A stretch of DNA of 64,000 nucleotides from Zeaxanthinibacter sp. PT1 (GCF_028464225.1 NZ_JAQPCN010000003.1:1-64000); one strand, 5' to 3'. Positions 40,622 to 49,772 are shown, counted from the first letter of the stretch. Program-made: numbers and translations. The notes: generated from the sequence alone by a model not told the origin.

Positions 40622-40756
40622 CAAACATTGTTGTGAATAGCTGGGTTTTTGTGGTGTGTCAGTATTTGGCCGATAAAAACTGCATTTAATTCCGGGGAAT
40701 CAGAGTTTATGTTTAATGTTCTAGTAATTATATTCTACAAATGGGTGTTGGGAGGA

Positions 40757-41212
40757 TTATGGGAGTCTTACCGTATCCGGTACCAGGCCGGTAAAATCAC
40801 CCCCGTGCCGGATGACGTCCCGGACGATTGAGGAACTGATATACGACTTGCCCGAGGAGGTAAGCAGGAAAACGGTTTCTATTTCTGATAGTTTTCTGTT
40901 CGTATGTGCAATGGCCTTTTCAAATTCGAAATCTCCCGGATTGCGCAATCCCCGGAGAATAAATCCTGCATCGACTTTTTTACAGAAATCAACAGTAAGT
41001 CCCTCGTAGGTCAGGACACGGATCTTTGGTTCATCGCGAAATGCCTCTTCAATAAATCGAAGCCTGTCTTCCAGGGAAAACATGTATTTTTTTTCCGCAT
41101 TGATGCCTATGGCAATGATGAGTTCATCAAACAGGGTGATTCCTCTCTGGATAATATCAAAATGTCCCAGTGTGATAGGGTCAAAGGATCCAGGAAAAAT
41201 GGCTCGTCTCAT
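40757..41212 (-). CDS. coaD: Phosphopantetheine adenylyltransferase
   Basis: This 151-aa enzyme transfers AMP to 4'-phosphopantetheine, the penultimate step of coenzyme A synthesis. The nucleotidyltransferase motif PGSFDPITLGHFDII at the N-terminus, GLRNPGDFEFEKAI and the C-terminal YISSSIVRDV motif are clear. Length fits the hexameric bacterial family. It starts 33 bp after the ddl stop in the same direction, so the two genes may share a transcript, a gene order that I recall from other flavobacteria. Confidence 0.97.
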   Translation of the reverse strand: MRRAIFPGSFDPITLGHFDIIQRGITLFDELIIAIGINAEKKYMFSLEDRLRFIEEAFRDEPKIRVLTYEGLTVDFCKKVDAGFILRGLRNPGDFEFEKAIAHTNRKLSEIETVFLLTSSGKSYISSSIVRDVIRHGGDFTGLVPDTVRLP

Positions 41213-41245
41213 ACTGTATTGTTTCTACTTTCCAAGGTACTCAAA

Positions 41246-42220
41246 TTACTTTAAAGCTTCGGTAATCGCATTTTCAAACAGCTGCGGCAGTGAAATGCCT
41301 GCTGCTCTTGCCTGCTGGGGGAGAATGCTTTCTTCCGTAAGACCAGGTGTGGTGTTCATTTCCAGCATATAGGGTTCGTCATTGACAAAAATGAATTCAC
41401 TCCTGGAGAAGCCCTTCATTTTTAAAAGGTCGTATACCTTCCGGGCTACCTCGGTTACCCTCCGTTCCTGCTGTACACTGAGCCTGGCCGGGGTGATCTC
41501 CTGTGCTTTGCCTTCGTACTTGGCGGCAAAATCAAAGAAATCGTTCTCGGATACAATTTCCGTGATAGGCAATACCGTGGTCTTCCCTTTGTAGTTGATA
41601 ACTCCGACAGAGACTTCGGTCCCGTCCAGGAATGCCTCGATCAGTATCTCGTTATCCTCGGCGAATGCTTTCTCAATAGCATCGGCAAATTCTTCCTTCT
41701 TATATACTTTAGTGATACCGAAACTGCTGCCGGCTTTGTTGGCCTTAACAAAGCAGGGAAGTCCCACTTTGCCGATGATCTCGTCTTCTTCGTAGGTATC
41801 CCCCATGTTCAGGTAAAAGGAAGCGGCAGATTTGATTCCGTAGGGTTTCAATACGCTGAGCAGGTCTCTTTTATTAAAGGTCAGTGCCGCCTGGTAGTGG
41901 TTGCAGGAGGTCTGTGGAACACCTATGAGTTCAAAATAAGCTGCCAAGTACCCGTCTTCCCCTGGATTACCGTGAATAGCGTTGAATACACAGTCAAAAT
42001 GCAGCGGCTTATCCTCCATGGTAACACTGAAATCATGGCGGTTTACCGGGAATTCATTGTCTTGCTCATCAATGCAGACCCATTTATCTTTCCGGATCAG
42101 GATACGGTAACGATTAAATTTTTTCGGATCCAGGTATTTATAGACGACACTTCCGCTTTTCAGGGAGATCTGGTACTCGCTGGAATACCCTCCCATTACT
42201 ATCGCAATATTTTTTCTCAT
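41246..42220 (-). CDS. ddl: D-alanine-D-alanine ligase
   Basis: The 324-aa ATP-grasp enzyme makes the D-Ala-D-Ala dipeptide for peptidoglycan precursors. N-terminal MGGYSSEYQISLKSG, central VKANKAGSSFGITKV, and C-terminal EFIFVNDEPYMLEMNTTPGLT metal-binding motifs are intact. ATG 42220 is chosen over a GTG four codons upstream. It lies before coaD and is divergent from the PASTA-protein gene. Confidence 0.95.
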   Translation of the reverse strand: MRKNIAIVMGGYSSEYQISLKSGSVVYKYLDPKKFNRYRILIRKDKWVCIDEQDNEFPVNRHDFSVTMEDKPLHFDCVFNAIHGNPGEDGYLAAYFELIGVPQTSCNHYQAALTFNKRDLLSVLKPYGIKSAASFYLNMGDTYEEDEIIGKVGLPCFVKANKAGSSFGITKVYKKEEFADAIEKAFAEDNEILIEAFLDGTEVSVGVINYKGKTTVLPITEIVSENDFFDFAAKYEGKAQEITPARLSVQQERRVTEVARKVYDLLKMKGFSRSEFIFVNDEPYMLEMNTTPGLTEESILPQQARAAGISLPQLFENAITEALK

Positions 42221-42293
42221 AGAAACATTCACTTCCCGGGAAATCCCGTAAAATATCCATTTTTCAAAGTAAAGAAAAAAGGTGTGGGTTTCC

Positions 42294-42301
42294 TATCTTT
42301 G
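42294..42301 (+). promoter_or_regulatory. -7 box of the PASTA-rluD unit
   Basis: TATCTTTG is a perfect TAnnTTTG match, 21 bases before the start codon. No TTG box at the usual spacing. Confidence 0.5.
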
Positions 42302-42322
42302 CTGGGTTAATAAATCGGACCT

Positions 42323-42910
42323 ATGAAGGATTTCATCAAGTTCCTGGGAAGCAGGACATTTCTTATCAACCTCGGGCTTGCAGCGGTCAGTGTGGTACTG
42401 CTCACTATCCTGGCCATGCAGTGGCTGCGTTCATCAACCAATCACGGGGAACACGTAGAGGTCCCGGACCTGTCCAAGCTTTCGGTGACAGACATGAGAA
42501 AGAAGATTGAAGAAGCAGGCCTGCGCTACGAAGTGATGGATTCTGCCAATTTTAACCCGGATTATCCGAGGTTCTCCATCATAGAACAGACGCCTAAAGG
42601 CGGTAGCAAGGTAAAAGAGAACAGGAAAATCTATGTTACGGTTAATCCCTCGGGTTATAAGCAGGTTAGCGTTCCCAACATTATACAGGTTACCCAGCGA
42701 AATGCCGAATCTATGCTCAGGGCTGTCGGCCTGGAGGTGGAAAGGGTCACATACATTGATCAATTGGGAAAAAACATGGTTTATTACATCAGGCATAAAG
42801 GCAAACAAGTAAAACCGGGGGATAAACTCCCTAAAAAATCTGAGATCGAATTGGTTTGCGGAAACGGAACTATTCCGGGGAGCGCCCAGGTACAATCAGA
42901 TTCTGAATAA
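42323..42910 (+). CDS. PASTA-domain membrane protein
   Basis: The 195-aa protein has a short cytoplasmic start, one membrane helix (FLINLGLAAVSVVLLTILAM, about 13-32) and two PASTA domains outside (VEVPDLSKLSVTDMRKKI near 46-110; VSVPNIIQVTQRNAESML near 115-182). PASTA domains bind muropeptides or peptidoglycan synthases, usually in Ser/Thr kinases or PBPs; here no enzymatic domain is present. It precedes rluD by 3 bp and is divergent from ddl, which makes a peptidoglycan precursor. A role in cell-wall sensing or scaffolding is inferred. Confidence 0.9.
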   Translation: MKDFIKFLGSRTFLINLGLAAVSVVLLTILAMQWLRSSTNHGEHVEVPDLSKLSVTDMRKKIEEAGLRYEVMDSANFNPDYPRFSIIEQTPKGGSKVKENRKIYVTVNPSGYKQVSVPNIIQVTQRNAESMLRAVGLEVERVTYIDQLGKNMVYYIRHKGKQVKPGDKLPKKSEIELVCGNGTIPGSAQVQSDSE

Positions 42911-42913
42911 TAA

Positions 42914-43945
42914 ATGGATACAGCAGAGGAAAATATAGAATTAGGGGACGGGGAATTATTTGAACATTATAAGTTTAAAGCATCAAAAGGACAAGACCCG
43001 TTAAGGGTGGATAAATTCCTGATGAACTTTATAGAGAATGCTACCCGGAACAAGATACAGCAGGCGGCCAAATCCGGCCATATCTGGGTGAATGATAACA
43101 TAGTTAAGCAGAATTATAAAGTGAAAGCAGGGGATGAGGTAAAAGTGCTCTTTGAGCATCCCCCGCACGAATTTTTGCTGACCCCTGAGGATATCCCCCT
43201 GGAGATCGTTTACGAGGACGATGTTCTGTTAGTGGTCAATAAGCCCGCCGGAATGGTGGTGCACCCGGGGCATGGTAATTATTCGGGAACCTTGATCAAC
43301 GCCCTGTTACATCACATAGAGCAACTTCCGATGAACAGCAACGAACGCCCGGGACTTGTTCACCGTATCGATAAGGATACTTCCGGCCTGCTGGTGGTTG
43401 CCAAGACAGAGGCGGCGATGACCCATCTTGCCCAGCAGTTTTTTGATAAAAGCAGCGAAAGGGAATATATCGCCCTGGTATGGGGAAATGTTGTAGAGGA
43501 TGAAGGAACCATAGAAGGCCATATCGGGAGAAATCCCAAGAACCGCCTGCAAATGCAGGTTTTCCCGGAAGGCGAACAGGGAAAAGAAGCCGTTACCCAT
43601 TACAAGGTAATAGAAAGATTAGGTTACGTTACCCTGATCTCCTGCAAGCTGGAAACCGGGCGTACCCACCAGATCAGGGTTCACCTGAAGCATATCGGTC
43701 ATACCCTGTTTAACGATGAGCGCTATGGTGGAGAACGCATACTGAAAGGAACCACTTTTACCAAATACAGGCAGTTTGTGGATAACGCCTTCAAGATTCT
43801 TCCGCGGCAGGCACTGCACGCCAAGACGCTCGGGTTTAAGCACCCGGTCAGTGGAGAGCACAAGCGATTTGACTCTGAGATCCCTGAAGACATGCAGGCA
43901 TGTATTGATAAATGGCGCGAATATGCCAAACATACAAGTAAATAA
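42914..43945 (+). CDS. rluD: RluA-family 23S rRNA pseudouridine synthase
   Basis: This 343-aa enzyme converts specific uridines of 23S rRNA to pseudouridine. An S4 RNA-binding domain (about 30-80, RVDKFLMNFIENATRNKIQ) precedes the catalytic domain with HRIDKDTSGLL, in which Asp153 is the nucleophile, and RTHQIRVHL. It belongs to the RluD-like subgroup by domain order, but the exact target sites are not proven. Its ATG comes 3 bp after the stop of the PASTA gene, so both are co-transcribed. Confidence 0.94.
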   Translation: MDTAEENIELGDGELFEHYKFKASKGQDPLRVDKFLMNFIENATRNKIQQAAKSGHIWVNDNIVKQNYKVKAGDEVKVLFEHPPHEFLLTPEDIPLEIVYEDDVLLVVNKPAGMVVHPGHGNYSGTLINALLHHIEQLPMNSNERPGLVHRIDKDTSGLLVVAKTEAAMTHLAQQFFDKSSEREYIALVWGNVVEDEGTIEGHIGRNPKNRLQMQVFPEGEQGKEAVTHYKVIERLGYVTLISCKLETGRTHQIRVHLKHIGHTLFNDERYGGERILKGTTFTKYRQFVDNAFKILPRQALHAKTLGFKHPVSGEHKRFDSEIPEDMQACIDKWREYAKHTSK

Positions 43946-44041
43946 AAAATATAACCAATGCTGATAGTGGCATTGAATATCTCTAGTGAAACTACTGTTC
44001 TACACTGATTTACTTTTTTATTTTTAGACAAAATTGATACT

Positions 44042-44803
44042 ATGAAAATTGTTATTTCCCCTGCTAAATCTATGGATTACGAGAGGGAATTACCCATACA
44101 GACCCATACACAAGCCCGGTTTTTGCAAGAGGCAGAAAGGCTGAATAAGATCCTGGCAAAAAAAAGCCCTAAGTCCCTTTCTAAATTAATGGATATTTCG
44201 GCAGACCTCGCCGACCTCAATTGGCAGCGCAACCAGGATTTCCGGCTACCATTCAGCACTGATAATGCTCGGCCGGCGGTATTCGCTTTTGATGGTGATG
44301 TTTACCAAGGGCTTGATGCCTATACCCTTGATGAAGGGAAATTAGAGCGTTTGCAGGGGTCACTGCGCATTCTTTCCGGCTTATACGGAATTTTGAAGCC
44401 TTTAGACCTGATACAACCATACCGACTGGAGATGGGCACTTCATTGAAAGTTGGAAGAAAAAAGAACCTGTACGAGTTCTGGAAAGAAAATATCACCCAG
44501 GCGCTTAACGATGAGCTTGAAGAAGGTGAGCTTTTTGTGAATTTAGCCAGTAACGAGTATTTCAATGCTGTGGGTGCTAAAAAACTGAAGACGCCAGTAA
44601 TTACACCAGTTTTTAAGGATTGGAAAAATGACAATCTGAAAGTCATTAGTTTTTTTGCCAAGAAGGCCAGGGGTGCGATGGTTCGTTATATCGTGGATAA
44701 AGATGCCCGGACACTGGACGATCTTAAAGGGTTTGATTACCTCGATTACTGCTATAGTAAGGAACATACCCTAAAGGAGAATAATCCTGTTTTTGTTCGG
44801 TAG
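44042..44803 (+). CDS. yaaA: Peroxide stress protein YaaA
   Basis: The 253-aa protein is the UPF0246/DUF328 family (YaaA), which limits free intracellular iron and protects DNA under hydrogen peroxide stress. Conserved blocks are ISPAKSMDYE at the N-terminus, FDGDVYQGLDAYTL, SGLYGILKPLDLIQPYRLEMG and NLASNEYF. Length is typical. It stands alone on the plus strand with small gaps on each side; a weak A/T-rich -7-like element precedes it. Confidence 0.95.
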   Translation: MKIVISPAKSMDYERELPIQTHTQARFLQEAERLNKILAKKSPKSLSKLMDISADLADLNWQRNQDFRLPFSTDNARPAVFAFDGDVYQGLDAYTLDEGKLERLQGSLRILSGLYGILKPLDLIQPYRLEMGTSLKVGRKKNLYEFWKENITQALNDELEEGELFVNLASNEYFNAVGAKKLKTPVITPVFKDWKNDNLKVISFFAKKARGAMVRYIVDKDARTLDDLKGFDYLDYCYSKEHTLKENNPVFVR

Positions 44804-44855
44804 AATAAATTGCTCCTGCCTGCGTTGTAAAGTATAGCACCAAAATGATATTCTG

Positions 44856-45221
44856 ATGAAATACCTGTCTATACTGCTATTTTGTATTTGTCTTGGGATG
44901 GTATCCTGTACAGACCGTGATGATGAACTTCAGCAGGTGCAGATAAGGGTCAGGAATATGAATACATTCCAGTATGACCAAGTGATCGTCGGAGACCAGG
45001 AATCTGTGCACGAATCAGTGCCTCCGGGTGAATATTCCGAATACCTCCCGTATGATACAGCGTACCGGTATGCTTACGTGGAAATTATTTCCGGGGACTC
45101 AACGTTTATCGCCCAGCCCATAGATTTTGTAGGGGAGACTCCCCTTCCGATGGGGTTTTACACCTATGAACTTACCGCAACCGGAGACCGTACGGTAGAG
45201 ATCAACTTTGTTCTGGACTAA
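44856..45221 (+). CDS. Small lipoprotein of unknown function
   Basis: The 121-aa protein has a clear lipoprotein signal (ILLFCICLGMVSC, Cys18), followed by an acidic beta-rich domain (VQIRVRNMNTFQYDQVIVGD, then SEYLPYDTAYRYAYVEI). I do not recognise the family. It lies 52 bp after yaaA, perhaps in one transcript. Its stop codon overlaps by four bases the end of the convergent bTHX gene. Confidence 0.8.
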   Translation: MKYLSILLFCICLGMVSCTDRDDELQQVQIRVRNMNTFQYDQVIVGDQESVHESVPPGEYSEYLPYDTAYRYAYVEIISGDSTFIAQPIDFVGETPLPMGFYTYELTATGDRTVEINFVLD

Positions 45222-45346
45222 GCCTTATTCTTAATATTAATTTTCTCTTCTACGGATGGCTTGCGTTTAATTTTGCGTGCTCTCCTGGCGCCGAACGATT
45301 TATTGGCAATCTTCCCTCGCTTTGTTTTTTTATCACCTTTACCCAT
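45218..45346 (-). CDS. Small ribosomal subunit protein bTHX
   Basis: The 42-aa very basic protein reads MGKGDKKTKRGKIANKSFGA and continues RRARKIKRKPSVEEKIN. It matches bTHX (S31e/Thx-like), a small protein on the head of the 30S subunit first seen in Thermus and common in Bacteroidota. It overlaps by four bases the end of the convergent lipoprotein gene. A well-spaced promoter lies 22-53 bp upstream. Confidence 0.9.
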   Translation of the reverse strand: MGKGDKKTKRGKIANKSFGARRARKIKRKPSVEEKINIKNKA

Positions 45347-45368
45347 AGCTCATTTCTTTTATGTGCTA

Positions 45369-45399
45369 TAAAGATACCCAAGATCTCGATGTAAATCAA
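45369..45399 (-). promoter_or_regulatory. Promoter of the bTHX gene
   Basis: On the minus strand TTG (45399-45397), 20 bases, then TATCTTTA (45376-45369), seven of eight consensus bases. The ATG is 22 bases downstream. Confidence 0.55.
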
Positions 45400-45556
45400 G
45401 TTCAGATATTGCACAAGGCTCCAAATCTGGGCAAGGTATTATAAGCGTTTGCGTATTCTAAAAGAAAACGTTTGAAACTCGGAATTTAATTGATGAAAAC
45501 AGGCTTTTTCACTGCAATATTGTAACAAAATGCGTCCTTTTTATAAGGATATCGCA

Positions 45557-45587
45557 TTGCTTTCTTAGGTCAAAAAGCCTAAGTTTG
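45557..45587 (+). promoter_or_regulatory. Promoter of pyc with an overlapping inverted repeat
   Basis: TTG (45557-45559), 20 bases, then a perfect TAAGTTTG (45580-45587). The inverted repeat CTTAGG-N8-CCTAAG (45564-45583) fills the spacer and enters the -7 box, an operator-like position. The GTG start follows 25 bases later. Confidence 0.65.
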
Positions 45588-45612
45588 TTTTCATAACAGT
45601 AAAGCATTTTCA

Positions 45613-48600
45613 GTGGAAATTAAGAAGGTTTTAGTAGCGAACAGAGGAGAGATAGCCATCCGGATTTTCCGGGCATGTGTAGAGATAGGGGTGCGAACAG
45701 TAGGAATCTATACCTACGAAGACCGGTATTCCCTCCACCGCTATAAAGCGGATGAATGCTACCAGATAGGAGGGGAAGGGGAGCCATTAAAGCCTTACCT
45801 GGATATAGATGCCATTATCCAGGTTGCAAAAGACAACCAGGTAGATGCTATACATCCGGGCTACGGATTTCTTTCTGAAAACGCCACATTTGCCCGTAAA
45901 TGCGAGGAAAATGGCATAATATTTATTGGCCCTAAAGTATCTGTTCTTAAGGCTCTCGGGGATAAGATCACGGCCAAAGAAGTTGCCGTGGCTAATAAAG
46001 TCCCTGTAATTGAAAGCAGTAAGAAAGATTTAGACGATGTAAATATCGCGATAGCTGAAGCCAACAGGATAGGGTACCCTGTGATGCTGAAGGCGGCTTC
46101 CGGGGGAGGTGGCCGGGGAATGCGGGTCATCAGGACGGAAGACGAACTAAGAAAGGCCTACCCCGAAGCCAGGAGAGAATCGCTCAATGCCTTCGGGGAT
46201 GATACCGTTTTCTTGGAAAAGTTTGTAGAAAATCCAAAGCATATAGAAGTACAGATTGTTGCAGATACCCACGGTAATATAGTTCACTTATATGAGCGTG
46301 ACTGTTCAGTACAAAGAAGATACCAGAAGGTTATAGAGTTTGCACCGTCTGTTGGCCTGAGCGATGAAACCAAAAATAAACTCTACACCTACGCCATAGA
46401 TATCTGTAAAGCCGTTAATTACAACAATATCGGGACGGTAGAATTCCTGGTAGATGATGATGGCAGCATTTATTTTATAGAGGTCAACCCGAGGATACAG
46501 GTAGAACATACGGTTACTGAAATGGTGACCAATATAGACCTGGTCAAGGCCCAGCTGTTTATCGCCGGGGGCTATCGCCTTTCAGATAAACAGATCAAGA
46601 TCCCGGACCAGGCCTCGGTAAAGGTGACGGGGTATGCCTTGCAATGCCGGGTAACTACAGAAGATCCCGGGAACGATTTTAAGCCCGATTACGGGGTGGT
46701 CACCACCTACCGGAGTGCTTCCGGATTTGGAATCCGCCTGGACGCGGGTAGTATCTACCAGGGAGTAGTTATTTCTCCCTTCTTTGACTCCATGCTGGTT
46801 AAAGTTTCCGCGATCAGTCGAACCCTGGACGGATCTTGCAGAAAGATGCGGAGAGCCCTGGCCGAATTCAGGATACGGGGTGTAAAAACCAATATGGCTT
46901 TCCTGGATAATATCCTGAAACATCCTTCTTTCAGGGAAGGCAAAGTGACGGTCAACTTTATCAAGAATGAACCCAAGCTGTTCGAGTTCACCGAGCCGCG
47001 CAACAGGGCGAATAAACTTTTAGAGTTTCTCGGTGAGAATATCGTTAACGGGAATCCGGAAGTTAAGAATGTTGATCCCAACCGGGTATTTTCTAAACCA
47101 AAAGTTCCCTCTTATCCTTCAAGGGAGCCATACCCAAAAGGAACCAAAGACCTGCTCACAGAATTAGGTCCCGAAGGTTTGGCCAACTGGCTTAAATCTG
47201 AGAAAAAAATTCATTTTACTGATACGACCATGCGCGATGCACACCAGAGCTTACTGGCTACCAGGATGCGGACCGCGGATATGCTGAAAGTAGCCGAGGG
47301 ATATGCGAAGAACCATCCGGAAATATTCAGCCTGGAAGTCTGGGGAGGGGCAACTTTTGATGTTTGCCTAAGGTTTTTACAGGAAAATCCATGGGAGCGT
47401 TTGGAATTATTACGGGAAGCAATGCCCAATATTCTATTGCAAATGTTGATCAGGGGTTCTAACGGGGTAGGTTATACCGCATACCCGGATAATGTGATCG
47501 CTAAATTTGTCGAACAATCGTGGGAAAGCGGGATCGACCTCTTCAGGATCTTTGACTCTTTGAACTGGATGAAGTCCCTGGCTCCTTGTATAGATCATGT
47601 AAGAACCAGGACCAATGGAATTGCCGAAGGCTCTATCTGTTATACCGGTGATATCCTGGATCTAGCAAAGACAAAATATGACCTGAAATACTACATACAG
47701 TTGGCCAAGGACCTGGAGAATGCAGGGGCACATATCCTTGGAATTAAGGATATGGCAGGCCTACTTAAGCCCAATGCGGCTTATGAACTGGTATCGGCCC
47801 TTAAATCTGAGATCAATATCCCCATCCACTTGCATACCCATGATACCTCCTCTATTCAGCCAGCTACGTATCTCAAGGCGGTTGAGGCCGGTGTTGATGT
47901 GATCGATGTAGCGCTTGGAGGCTTGTCCGGACTTACCTCTCAGCCTAATTTTAATTCGGTGGTTGAGATGCTGCGTTTCCACGAACGGGAAAACCTGCTG
48001 GACCGCAAAAAATTAGCAGAATATTCCAATTACTGGGAGACGGTCAGGAATTATTACTATCCCTTTGAATCCGGATTAAAATCAGGGTCCGGGGATGTGT
48101 ACACCCACGAGATTCCCGGCGGACAGTATTCTAACCTGAAAGGACAGGCCATTGCCCTTGGATTGGAGAATAAATTCCCGGAGATCACAAAAATGTACGC
48201 GGAGGTCAACGAGATGTTCGGTGACATCATTAAAGTTACCCCGAGCTCTAAGGTAGTAGGGGATATGGCCCAATTTATGATCAGTAATGGGTATACCGTA
48301 GAGGATATTATGGAAAGAGGAGAAAACTTTTCTTACCCCAGTTCCGTGGTGAGCTTCTTCAGGGGAGACCTGGGGCAACCGGTGGGCGGATTCCCGGAAA
48401 AACTACAAAAGATCATTCTTAAAGGAGAAGAGCCTTACACCGATCGGCCGAATGCGCATTTGGAGCCGGTCGACTTTGATAAAGAATTTGAAGATTTCAA
48501 GAAAAAATTCGGTTCAGGCATGGGTCGTGAACTGAAGATGACTGATTTCCTTTCTTACCTGCTCTATCCTAAAGTATTCACGGAAGCCCATGAAAAGCAC

Positions 48601-49065
48601 CTGAAATATGGAAATGTCATGAATATCCCGACCAAGAATTTCTTCTTCGGGATGGAAGTTGGTGAGGAAATCATGGTAGAACTGGACAGGGGTAAGAATA
48701 TTTTGATCTCCCTGATGTTAAAAGGAGAACCCGATGAGGAGGGGAATGTCAATATTTTCTTTAAGATCAACGGGCAGTTGAGGAATGTCTTCATCAAGGA
48801 TAAGTCGGTTAAGGTAGAGCGGCAGCGCAATAAAAAGGCCGAGGCCGATGATCCCAAACAAATTGGAGCGCCATTACAGGGAATGCTGTCTAATGTGCTG
48901 GTCAAAAAAGGGCAGGAGGTACAGAAGAACCAGCCGCTTTTCGTGATAGAGGCCATGAAAATGGAAACTACGGTAACCGCGAACGAAGAGGGAGTAATAG
49001 ACCGGGTAGAATTAGGAAACGGGACCTTGGTACATTCTGATGATCTTGTGCTGGTTTTAAAATAG
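45613..49065 (+). CDS. pyc: Pyruvate carboxylase
   Basis: This 1,150-aa enzyme carboxylates pyruvate to oxaloacetate, an anaplerotic and gluconeogenic step. Domains in order: biotin carboxylase with ATP-grasp (about 1-460, KVLVANRGEIAIRIFRA, SGGGGRGMRV), carboxyltransferase (about 530-800, DTTMRDAHQSLLATRMR, HLHTHDTSS), and a C-terminal biotinyl domain (VIEAMKMETTV; biotin on the Lys near 1117). All are fused, the alpha-4 form. A GTG start at 45613 gives the normal N-terminus (MEIKKVLVAN). An in-frame UDG-like gene follows after 4 bp. A complete promoter with a palindromic element precedes it. Confidence 0.97.
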   Translation: MEIKKVLVANRGEIAIRIFRACVEIGVRTVGIYTYEDRYSLHRYKADECYQIGGEGEPLKPYLDIDAIIQVAKDNQVDAIHPGYGFLSENATFARKCEENGIIFIGPKVSVLKALGDKITAKEVAVANKVPVIESSKKDLDDVNIAIAEANRIGYPVMLKAASGGGGRGMRVIRTEDELRKAYPEARRESLNAFGDDTVFLEKFVENPKHIEVQIVADTHGNIVHLYERDCSVQRRYQKVIEFAPSVGLSDETKNKLYTYAIDICKAVNYNNIGTVEFLVDDDGSIYFIEVNPRIQVEHTVTEMVTNIDLVKAQLFIAGGYRLSDKQIKIPDQASVKVTGYALQCRVTTEDPGNDFKPDYGVVTTYRSASGFGIRLDAGSIYQGVVISPFFDSMLVKVSAISRTLDGSCRKMRRALAEFRIRGVKTNMAFLDNILKHPSFREGKVTVNFIKNEPKLFEFTEPRNRANKLLEFLGENIVNGNPEVKNVDPNRVFSKPKVPSYPSREPYPKGTKDLLTELGPEGLANWLKSEKKIHFTDTTMRDAHQSLLATRMRTADMLKVAEGYAKNHPEIFSLEVWGGATFDVCLRFLQENPWERLELLREAMPNILLQMLIRGSNGVGYTAYPDNVIAKFVEQSWESGIDLFRIFDSLNWMKSLAPCIDHVRTRTNGIAEGSICYTGDILDLAKTKYDLKYYIQLAKDLENAGAHILGIKDMAGLLKPNAAYELVSALKSEINIPIHLHTHDTSSIQPATYLKAVEAGVDVIDVALGGLSGLTSQPNFNSVVEMLRFHERENLLDRKKLAEYSNYWETVRNYYYPFESGLKSGSGDVYTHEIPGGQYSNLKGQAIALGLENKFPEITKMYAEVNEMFGDIIKVTPSSKVVGDMAQFMISNGYTVEDIMERGENFSYPSSVVSFFRGDLGQPVGGFPEKLQKIILKGEEPYTDRPNAHLEPVDFDKEFEDFKKKFGSGMGRELKMTDFLSYLLYPKVFTEAHEKHLKYGNVMNIPTKNFFFGMEVGEEIMVELDRGKNILISLMLKGEPDEEGNVNIFFKINGQLRNVFIKDKSVKVERQRNKKAEADDPKQIGAPLQGMLSNVLVKKGQEVQKNQPLFVIEAMKMETTVTANEEGVIDRVELGNGTLVHSDDLVLVLK

Positions 49066-49069
49066 ACCT

Positions 49070-49771
49070 ATTAAAAAACCCTTTGTACATACCCACCCCT
49101 TTGAACCTTTTCTTTTTGAAGAGGCTACACGCTGGATTGTCGGAACCCTGCCCCCGCCCAGGTTTACCACGGGTGATCTGAAACCCGGAGATGTCAATTT
49201 CTGTTACGGCAGCAGGGACGGGCAGCTGTGGAATATCCTGGACAGGATGTATGAGCTTCAATTGCTTTACGAGGATTCTGTAGAAGCAGTACGGCAACGC
49301 AAAGAATTCTTAAGGCGGGAAAAGATCGGGATATTTGATATCGTAGACAGTGCAGAACGCCTGAAGGTTGATGCCACGGACCTTGGAATGAACGGGGTAT
49401 GCTTACGCGACCTGCTTGGCGGCTTATACCAATATCCCAAGGTGGATACCCTGATTTTTACTGGTGGGAATAGCAAGAACGGACCTGAATATTTCTTCAG
49501 GCGCCTTGCCAGGGATCACGGTATCAAATTAATTCCGGTACATACAGAAGTCCCCCGTATCCACGAATTTATGCTGCCCGGAGATACCGAAAACAGGCGC
49601 ATACGGACGGTTTCACTTACCGCTCCCAGTGGAAGCGCAAACCGGGCAGTTGGGAGTATGCAGGAATACAAAAACCTGAAAATGCATAAGCCGGGTTTTA
49701 CAACCCTTGATTTCCGTATACAGCAATACAGCCCATTTTTTAAAGATCCTTTGTACATCCGCGAATTTTGA
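49070..49771 (+). CDS. Uracil-DNA glycosylase-like protein, apparent ATT start
   Basis: The frame reads from the pyc stop to 49771 with conserved UDG-superfamily features: WIVGTLPPPRF near the N-terminus (the water-activating loop region), YGSRDGQLWNILD, TGGNSKNGPEYFFRRL and the C-terminal TAPSGSAN, likely the DNA-intercalation loop. These motifs start upstream of the first ATG (49247), so the gene must begin between the in-frame stop at 49058 and about 49130. No ATG, GTG or TTG exists there; ATT at 49070, 4 bp after pyc, is the best candidate (233 aa). Translational coupling to pyc is likely. It could also be a gene with an altered start or a sequencing error. It would remove uracil from DNA or a related damaged base. 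Confidence 0.75.
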   Translation: MKKPFVHTHPFEPFLFEEATRWIVGTLPPPRFTTGDLKPGDVNFCYGSRDGQLWNILDRMYELQLLYEDSVEAVRQRKEFLRREKIGIFDIVDSAERLKVDATDLGMNGVCLRDLLGGLYQYPKVDTLIFTGGNSKNGPEYFFRRLARDHGIKLIPVHTEVPRIHEFMLPGDTENRRIRTVSLTAPSGSANRAVGSMQEYKNLKMHKPGFTTLDFRIQQYSPFFKDPLYIREF

Positions 49772-49772
49772 C

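Noticed and set aside
40649-40831. Small plus-strand frame opposite the coaD end
   Set aside because: It overlaps the conserved coaD C-terminus and has no similarity or promoter.
45564-45583. BirA operator ahead of pyc
   Set aside because: The BirA encoded here starts directly with the catalytic domain and lacks a DNA-binding domain.
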